NCBI RefSeq assembly: GCF_018069875.1
Contig: NZ_JAGQDF010000002.1
Span: 434,001-498,000, forward strand
Source of the DNA: Ideonella alba
GTDB lineage: Bacteria; Pseudomonadota; Gammaproteobacteria; Burkholderiales; Burkholderiaceae_C
DNA length: 64,000 nucleotides
Direction of reading: 5' to 3'
Part shown: positions 59,345 to 64,000 of the stretch, piece after piece
Numbering within the stretch: position 1 is the stretch's first letter
How the letters are laid out: every line of letters starts with the position of its first letter
The notes under the pieces: model-generated
Seen by the model: only the letters and a program-made list of their open reading frames with translations
What the model was told of the DNA's origin: nothing
Database searches by the model: none
Position numbers and translations under genes: made by a program

Positions 59345-61072
59345 TCAGGCCTCGACCTTGAGGCTCACGTAGCCTTGCCCTGGCTGCCACGGCTTGGCGG
59401 CCAAGGCAGGAAAGCGGACCTTGCGGAACTGCTCGACCAGCAGCTCGAACGGCAGGTCGGAACCGTAGCCGTCGGTGATAGCGCCGTCCCCGGTGGTGTG
59501 GCCCATCAGCCGCTTCAGGTACTTGGACGGCACGGCTGCCGCCTCGAGCATGTCCTTCATGGTGTGCCGGAACGAGTACAGCACCTTGCGGCTGTCCGTG
59601 ATGCCCACGGCACGCTTGTAGCGGCCGAAGAACTTGGAGAACGAACCAGACAGCTTGCCGTGACTGTCTTTCGTCAGCGTCGGGAACAGCACGGCCGCGC
59701 CGCGCTGGCGCACCCACTCCGCATAGCGCAGCAGGCCCAGGTCGATGAGCTCCTGCGCCACCGGCACGCGCCGCACCGACGGTGCGTTCTTCAGGGTCCG
59801 CCGGTGCGACTTCGGAACGTCGCCGTCCTCGAACAGGTCGGCGTCTTCATCGCTGGGCCGGTCGATGAGGTTCAGGTACCAGCCCAGCTTCTCGTCGTGC
59901 TGCAGGTCGCTCAGCGCCAGGCCGGCCAGTTCCTCGGGTCGAGCACCCGTGTAGAACATGAGCACCGGAAGCCAGTAGCTGGCCTCGCCCGACTGGCCCA
60001 CCGACCGCTTGTGCTCGGTGAACACGGGCGAGCCGAACAGGGCGCCGAGGTCAGCCGCGTCGAACGACAGCCGGCGCTTCTGCCGCTGCCGGGCCGCTGC
60101 CTGCTTGAATCCGATGGTGCCGGCCGCAGGGTTCTCCTTCAGCACATGCTTGCCCACGGCAATCTTGTAAATGGCCCGAACCTTGAGGATGCGTTCGTTG
60201 ATGGTCGGCACCGCAAGCCCACGCTCGCGCATTCGCTCGGCAAAGGCGGTCATCTGTTCGGGTGTGACGGCGCCAGGGTGACGAACGCCCAGCCCCTCGG
60301 CGAAGGCCCTCAGGTCGCGCCAAGCAGTCTGCGATGCGATGGTCGTCGGCTTGGGACGGTCCTCGACGTAGTCGCGCCACGTCTCGAAGACTGCTTCCCA
60401 GCTAGGCGCGCGCAGGTGGGCCGGGGCGCGTTCGGGCGCTGCAGACGGGAGCGGGTGCGGCGCATCAGGGGCAACCACGTCGGTATCGACAAGGTCACCA
60501 CGCTGGCGGCCAAGGCGATGGTCGACCGACTCGACGACGGCACGAAGGAACACGTGGGCGGCACGCTTGGCTTCCGCCTCATCGGGGGCGAAGTCCAGGC
60601 CGCACAGGTGCAGGAAGCCGTGCATGGCCGGGAACATGCTCATGCTCTTGCCCTGCGCCAGCAGGCGCCCGAGCTGCGCGCGCTGCTCGGCCAGCTCGGC
60701 TCCCAGCTCGTCGAACTCAGCATCGTCCAGGCCGGCCTGGCGCCGCTGGTCGTCGGCCAGCAGCACCTGGCGCACCCAGAAGCGGGCGATGCCCTTGAGC
60801 TGGTCGTCGTCGAGCTTGGCGATGCGCTTGGCAGAAAGGGAGGCGCGGCTCAGTTCGAGCTGCTCGCTCTTGAGCTTGAACTCGGCGTCGATGCGCGCGA
60901 GCTCGGCGCGGGCGAGCCCTTTGGCCAGGCGACGGTCGGCAGTGCCCAGGCTGCGGACGATGTGCGTCTGCTTGGCGGGATAGGCCGCACGGATGGCGGC
61001 CGGGATGCGACGGCGCACGTACTGGATGCCGTGCTGGCCGCGGGTGTAGATGTTTTCGGCGATAACTTTCAT
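59345..61072 (-). CDS. int: Tyrosine site-specific recombinase (island integrase)
   Basis: About 575 residues from ATG 61072 (MKVIAENIYTRG). The N-terminal arm-binding part (GIQYVRRRIPAAIRAAY) resembles DUF6538-type integrases. A core-binding domain is at about 215-310. The catalytic domain has the first Arg in YTGARPEELAGL, the second in YSFRHTMKDML, and GHTTGDGAITDGYG with the His and the nucleophilic Tyr. The His of the usual HxxR box is Tyr here. It lies 112 nt from tRNA-His and reads away from it. Confidence 0.92.
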   Translation of the reverse strand: MKVIAENIYTRGQHGIQYVRRRIPAAIRAAYPAKQTHIVRSLGTADRRLAKGLARAELARIDAEFKLKSEQLELSRASLSAKRIAKLDDDQLKGIARFWVRQVLLADDQRRQAGLDDAEFDELGAELAEQRAQLGRLLAQGKSMSMFPAMHGFLHLCGLDFAPDEAEAKRAAHVFLRAVVESVDHRLGRQRGDLVDTDVVAPDAPHPLPSAAPERAPAHLRAPSWEAVFETWRDYVEDRPKPTTIASQTAWRDLRAFAEGLGVRHPGAVTPEQMTAFAERMRERGLAVPTINERILKVRAIYKIAVGKHVLKENPAAGTIGFKQAAARQRQKRRLSFDAADLGALFGSPVFTEHKRSVGQSGEASYWLPVLMFYTGARPEELAGLALSDLQHDEKLGWYLNLIDRPSDEDADLFEDGDVPKSHRRTLKNAPSVRRVPVAQELIDLGLLRYAEWVRQRGAAVLFPTLTKDSHGKLSGSFSKFFGRYKRAVGITDSRKVLYSFRHTMKDMLEAAAVPSKYLKRLMGHTTGDGAITDGYGSDLPFELLVEQFRKVRFPALAAKPWQPGQGYVSLKVEA

Positions 61073-61088
61073 GGTCTGTTCCACAAGG

Positions 61089-61109
61089 TTGTGTGACAGA
61101 CCGTGTTGC
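61089..61109. promoter_or_regulatory. Candidate integrase arm sites, right end
   Basis: TTGTGTGACAG repeats 42016-42026 directly, and ACAGACCGTGTTGC is the inverse of 41993-42007 with one base missing. The sites overlap the integrase leader, so they could also serve autorepression. Confidence 0.5.
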
Positions 61110-61133
61110 AACCGCGGTTTAGCCTAGAAGCAA

Positions 61134-61167
61134 CAAGGCCTTGATTCCGTTGGGAATCAAGGCCTTG
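61134..61167 (-). terminator. Island-borne replacement terminator for tRNA-His
   Basis: A perfect 15-bp stem CAAGGCCTTGATTCC / GGAATCAAGGCCTTG with a GTTG loop. It lies 21 nt beyond the 3' end of tRNA-His on the island side, and on the minus strand is followed by TTGCTTC. It probably replaces the chromosomal terminator displaced to 41888-41913. Confidence 0.65.
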
Positions 61168-61184
61168 CGTGCGCTAACGGTGTT

Positions 61185-61204
61185 CGGTGGGGTGGCTGAT
61201 GGGA
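61185..61204. repeat. attR: right 20-bp direct repeat, inside tRNA-His
   Basis: Identical to 41923-41942. Seventeen of the 20 bases are the 3' end of tRNA-His, so the intact tRNA gene is kept at this junction. Confidence 0.9.
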
Positions 61205-61264
61205 CTCGAACCCACGACGACCAGAATCACAATCTGGGACTCTACCAACTGAGCTACAGCCACC
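61188..61264 (-). tRNA. tRNA-His (anticodon GTG)
   Basis: A 77-nt gene including the extra 5' G (G-1) typical of tRNA-His and an encoded CCA. The acceptor GGTGGCTG pairs with CAGCCACC. The D-arm has AGCTCAGTTGGTAGAG, the anticodon loop TTGTGAT and the T-arm GGGTTCGAGTCCC. It serves as the integration site of the island. Confidence 0.97.
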
Positions 61265-61325
61265 ACTGCAGAGCCACGCATTATAGCCCTGAAATCAGGG
61301 CCCTGGCTGCGTGGCCTCGCTCAAC

Positions 61326-63227
61326 TCATTTGGCCGCCGAGGCGGCCGCGGACGGCGTCTCCACGATGCGGGTCTTGAAGCGGCGCTTCAGGGCCTCGTA
61401 GTAGGCCAGGGTCTCGGCCTCGGCCAGGGCCTGGGCCACGTAGGGCTGGGCACGGGGGACATCGGGGTCATTGGCGCCACGGTCCACCACCTTGAGCACC
61501 TGCACCACGGCAAAGCCCTGCTCGCCCAGGTCGACGCCCACCACGGTGGCGCCCTTGCTCAGATCCGCGCGCAGCGCGGCCTCGACCACCTGCCGCGGTT
61601 GACCCGCCGGCTGGGTGCGCGACACCGCCACCGCCGCGCCCTGCGGCTCGCCCGCCTTGGCCTTCAGGGCCTCGACGCGGGCCTGGCCATCCTTGCGGGC
61701 CGCGGCCGCGGCCTGCTCGCTGCGCACGCGCTGCAGCACCCGGTCCTTGACCGCATCCAGCGGCAGCAGCACCTCGGGTTGGTGCTTGACGATGCGGGCG
61801 GAGACCAGTTGGTTCGGGCCGGTCTCGATCGCCTCGGTGTTGCGCTTGTTGTTCAGCACCTCGTTGCCGAAGATCGCCGCCAGCAGCTTGGGCGAGGCCA
61901 GCGGACCGCTGGCCCCCGGCGCCGCCTCGCGGCCCACCACGCCGGTCGACAGCGTCAGCCGCAGCTTGTCGACGGCCGGCTGCAGGCTGTCGGACTGTTC
62001 GTAGACCAGGTTGCCGAACTGCTCGGCCGCCTCGGCAAACTTCTTCTGCGCCATCTGGCGGCCAACCTCGTCGACGATCTCGGCGCGCACCGCCTCGAAC
62101 GGCTTCTTGGTGCCGCCGCGCACGCCGGTCAGCTTGATGATGTGGTAGCCGAATTCGGTTTCCACCGGGCCGACGATCTCGCCGTCCTTCATCGAGAACA
62201 CCGCGTCCTCGAAGGGCTTGGTCATCGCGCCCTTCCCGAAGAACTCCAGGTCGCCGCCCTGGGCGGCCGAGCCCGGGTCGTCCGAGTTCTTCTTCGCCAG
62301 CTCGGCGAAGCCGCCCGGGTTCTTGCGCGCCTGCTCCAGCAGCGCCTGCGCCTTGGCCTTGGCCTTCTCGCGGTCGGCCGCCGGGGCGTCCTTGGGAGCG
62401 TTGACCAGGATGTGGCTGGCGCGGCGCTCCTCGGCCGCGGTGTAGCGGCTGGCGTTCTCCTCGTAGTACTTTTTGAGGTCGTCGTCGCTGAGGCTGAGCT
62501 GCTTCTTCAGCATGTCCAGGTCCAGCACCACGTACTCGATCTGCGCGCTCTCGGGCGTCTTGTAGAAGGCCGGGTGGGCCTTGTAGTAGGCCTCGACCTC
62601 GGCGTCGGTGGGCTGGACCTTGGACAGGTAGTCCTTGGCGTCCAGCTTCTGCACCGCAATCTCGCGCCGCTCCAGCAGGGCGGCCACGCCCGCCTGGCTG
62701 ACCGCGGTGGACGCGAAGCTGCTGTCACCCACGCCGCCCAGCACCTGGCGCAGCATGTAGTCCTGGCGCAGCCGCTCGGCGAAGACCTCGGAGCTCATGC
62801 CCTGCGCCGCCAGCATCTCGGCATTGACGCTGCCGTCGGGGCGGCGCAGCGGGGCGTACTGCGGGTCGCTGGCGAACAGGCGCTTGAGGCGCTCGTCGGA
62901 GATCAGCAGCCGGTCCTTGATGGAGGCCACCGTCAGCACGCGCTGCTGCACCAGCCCCTCCAGCGAGCGCTTGCGCATCTCGGGCGTGTCGAGCAGCTTC
63001 ACGTCGACGCCCGGCATCTGCTGGGTCATGCGCTCGATCTGCTGCTTGTGGGCAGCGTCGAATTCGCCCGACTTGATTGCCGCGCCATTGACCTCGGCCA
63101 CGGTCTTGTTGCTGCCGTCGACAAAGCTGGAGTAGCCCTGGACACCGAAGAAGATGAACGACGGGAAGATCAGCAGCACCAGCAGGAACTGCAGCAGTCG
63201 GGTGTGCGTGCGGACGAAATCGAACAT
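61326..63227 (-). CDS. ppiD: Periplasmic folding chaperone / PPIase-like PpiD
   Basis: About 633 residues from ATG 63227 ([14 protein letters not shown] at 6 nt). One N-terminal membrane anchor ([19 protein letters not shown]) is followed by a SurA_N-type chaperone region with [15 protein letters not shown] parvulin-type rotamase domain is at about 250-355 ([33 protein letters not shown]), with further helical parts after it. It helps periplasmic proteins leaving SecYEG. It is convergent with nothing and sits downstream of the tRNA-Val terminator. Confidence 0.92.
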   Translation of the reverse strand: MFDFVRTHTRLLQFLLVLLIFPSFIFFGVQGYSSFVDGSNKTVAEVNGAAIKSGEFDAAHKQQIERMTQQMPGVDVKLLDTPEMRKRSLEGLVQQRVLTVASIKDRLLISDERLKRLFASDPQYAPLRRPDGSVNAEMLAAQGMSSEVFAERLRQDYMLRQVLGGVGDSSFASTAVSQAGVAALLERREIAVQKLDAKDYLSKVQPTDAEVEAYYKAHPAFYKTPESAQIEYVVLDLDMLKKQLSLSDDDLKKYYEENASRYTAAEERRASHILVNAPKDAPAADREKAKAKAQALLEQARKNPGGFAELAKKNSDDPGSAAQGGDLEFFGKGAMTKPFEDAVFSMKDGEIVGPVETEFGYHIIKLTGVRGGTKKPFEAVRAEIVDEVGRQMAQKKFAEAAEQFGNLVYEQSDSLQPAVDKLRLTLSTGVVGREAAPGASGPLASPKLLAAIFGNEVLNNKRNTEAIETGPNQLVSARIVKHQPEVLLPLDAVKDRVLQRVRSEQAAAAARKDGQARVEALKAKAGEPQGAAVAVSRTQPAGQPRQVVEAALRADLSKGATVVGVDLGEQGFAVVQVLKVVDRGANDPDVPRAQPYVAQALAEAETLAYYEALKRRFKTRIVETPSAAASAAK

Positions 63228-63277
63228 GAATGACCTTGCAAGAGGAGAGCGCGCGGCGCGCGGCGCTTGAAACGACA

Positions 63278-63299
63278 AAGGCGAACCGGAGTTCGCCTT
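63278..63299 (-). terminator. Terminator of the hupB / tRNA-Val transcript
   Basis: A 9-bp stem AAGGCGAAC / GTTCGCCTT with a 4-nt loop. On the minus strand it is followed by TGTCGTTT. It lies between tRNA-Val and ppiD. Confidence 0.7.
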
Positions 63300-63371
63300 G
63301 TGATCGGGTCCAGCGCGAGTCGCGCGCGATTCTAGCCAAGTGTCTAGCCAGGTCGCCGGAGGTCCCGGTGG

Positions 63372-63447
63372 TGGTGGGTGCTGACGGGCTCGAACCGCCG
63401 ACCTACGCCTTGTAAGGGCGCCGCTCTACCAACTGAGCTAAGCACCC
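63372..63447 (-). tRNA. tRNA-Val (anticodon TAC)
   Basis: A 76-nt gene with encoded CCA. The acceptor GGGTGCT pairs with AGCACCC, the D-arm is TAGCTCAGTTGGTAGAG, the anticodon loop CTTACAA and the T-arm GGCGGTTCGAGCCCGTC. It lies 13 nt downstream of hupB and probably shares its transcript. Confidence 0.97.
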
Positions 63448-63460
63448 GGCATTCAGCCGA

Positions 63461-63730
63461 TCAGAGCGCGTCCTTCAGGGCCTTGCCCGGACGGAACTTC
63501 GGCACCTTGGCGGCCTTGATCTTGATGGCGGCGCCGGTGCGCGGGTTGCGGCCGGTGCGGGCGGCGCGCTTGGTCACGGCGAAGGTGCCAAAACCGACGA
63601 TCGACACGGTGCCACCCTTCTTCAGCGTCGTCTTGACGCCGCCGATGAGCGCGTCCAGCGCGCGGCCGGCAGCGGCCTTGGAGATGTCGGCCTTGGTGGC
63701 GATGTGGTCGATCAGTTCAGACTTGTTCAC
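63461..63730 (-). CDS. hupB: DNA-binding protein HU-beta
   Basis: An 89-residue nucleoid protein that bends DNA as a dimer. [25 protein letters not shown] forms the dimer helices, [21 protein letters not shown] is the arm with the intercalating Pro, and the C-terminal [14 protein letters not shown] is standard. It is expressed from a near-consensus promoter about 85 nt upstream and is followed by tRNA-Val. Confidence 0.96.
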   Translation of the reverse strand: MNKSELIDHIATKADISKAAAGRALDALIGGVKTTLKKGGTVSIVGFGTFAVTKRAARTGRNPRTGAAIKIKAAKVPKFRPGKALKDAL

Positions 63731-63813
63731 GAAGAAGCCCCCTCTTGTAAGGACAGTAGTAAGGTCAGTGAGCGTGGGTGGATTTCGGCGCCGCTTCTGA
63801 CGGCGGAAAAACG

Positions 63814-63842
63814 ATTACAGCCGTGGCGCTGAGCAGTGTCAA
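63814..63842 (-). promoter_or_regulatory. Sigma-70 promoter of hupB
   Basis: TTGACA (63842-63837) and TGTAAT (63819-63814) read towards hupB with exactly 17 nt between them. This is the closest match to consensus in the window and fits a highly expressed gene. Confidence 0.85.
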
Positions 63843-63915
63843 GCTTGAAAAATCATTCTAGTTGTTAATCGTTGGGGGGCCGGACGCGCCGCCGCAACGC
63901 CGCGTGATCAGCTGC

Positions 63916-64000
63916 TCAGCGCGAGCGTGTCACCAGGGCCACGCCGGCCACCGTCAGGCCGATGCCGGCCAGCACCCGCAGCCCCAGGGCCTCGCCGAAC
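63916..64000 (-). CDS. C-terminal end of an EamA/DMT-type transporter (partial)
   Basis: Only the last 28 codons are present: FGEALGLRVLAGIGLTVAGVALV then a short basic end and stop. This matches the final helix of EamA (drug/metabolite) exporters, where FGE-LG opens the tenth helix. The rest lies outside the window. Confidence 0.55.
   Translation of the reverse strand, partial: FGEALGLRVLAGIGLTVAGVALVTRSR

Larger units (their letters stand above)
41923..61204. mobile_element. Integrated genomic island in the 3' end of tRNA-His (about 19.3 kb)
   Basis: The boundaries are the 20-bp att repeats. A tyrosine recombinase reads away from attR and the tRNA. Cargo: two reverse-transcriptase modules, ArdC, and a Mod/DUF262/Res operon. 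Core: AlpA-like regulator, winged-helix protein, P-loop ATPase and integrase. I see no relaxase, type IV secretion, portal, capsid or terminase gene, so it is a satellite-like or mobilisable element rather than a full ICE or prophage. GC is locally lower and more uneven than in the flanks, notably at 54480-55790. Confidence 0.9.

Noticed and set aside
58631-61096. Plus-strand open frame of about 820 codons opposite the integrase
   Set aside because: Antisense shadow. The minus-strand integrase has all catalytic motifs.
41923-61204. CRISPR array
   Set aside because: No regularly spaced repeats of 24-40 nt and no cas gene were found. The GACGGTC repeats are too short and too close.
41923-61204. 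Conjugative element or prophage
   Set aside because: No relaxase, coupling protein, type IV secretion, portal, terminase or tail gene was recognised in the island.

Overview
The window looks like a chromosomal segment of a high-GC betaproteobacterium of the order Burkholderiales, probably in the Leptothrix / Rubrivivax / Sphaerotilus neighbourhood. This is inferred from gene order (trxA-rho, pstSCAB-phoU-phoB-phoR, glmM-folP-ftsH-rlmE, carA-leuE-carB-greA, surE-pcm-nlpD-rlmD, ppiD next to tRNA-Val and hupB) and from codon use. No marker gene that would fix the genus is present.

Core part 1 (1-41850) is ordinary housekeeping DNA with little free space. In order it holds: the start of a degenerate protein-kinase/HDOD protein; the AddAB recombination nuclease; thioredoxin, Rho and ribosomal protein L31 type B; a GT-C-like membrane protein; the whole phosphate regulon with Pho boxes; phosphoglucosamine mutase, dihydropteroate synthase, FtsH, RlmE, YhbY and GreA; carbamoyl-phosphate synthase with a LeuE-like exporter between its subunits; a BI-1 protein; a flavoprotein; RlmD; the nlpD-pcm-surE stress cluster without rpoS; a NarL-type two-component system; a thioesterase; and 3-dehydroquinase.

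An integrated island of about 19.3 kb (41923-61204) sits at the 3' end of the tRNA-His gene. A perfect 20-bp direct repeat bounds it, and a tyrosine recombinase lies next to the tRNA. It carries a small replication/excision core (AlpA-like regulator, winged-helix protein, P-loop ATPase, integrase). It also carries an ArdC-type antirestriction protein and a three-gene restriction-modification operon (Mod, DUF262/HNH protein, Res). I found no relaxase, conjugation gene or capsid gene, so it resembles a satellite or a mobilisable island.

The most interesting part is 42078-46037, where two separate reverse-transcriptase modules flank ardC. Each module has the same order: a GC-rich structured leader closed by a long-range inverted repeat, an identical 12-nt ribosome-binding segment, a 47-50 residue basic-plus-amphipathic peptide, then a small reverse transcriptase and a strong hairpin terminator. 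The second module also has an XRE-type regulator, and its enzyme shows the NAxxH and VTG signatures of retron enzymes. The first has a 253-residue divergent enzyme without them. I propose a tandem retron-like defence locus with the peptide as candidate effector.

Core part 2 (61188-64000) contains tRNA-His, the periplasmic chaperone PpiD, tRNA-Val, the nucleoid protein HU with a near-consensus promoter, and the tail of an EamA-type transporter.
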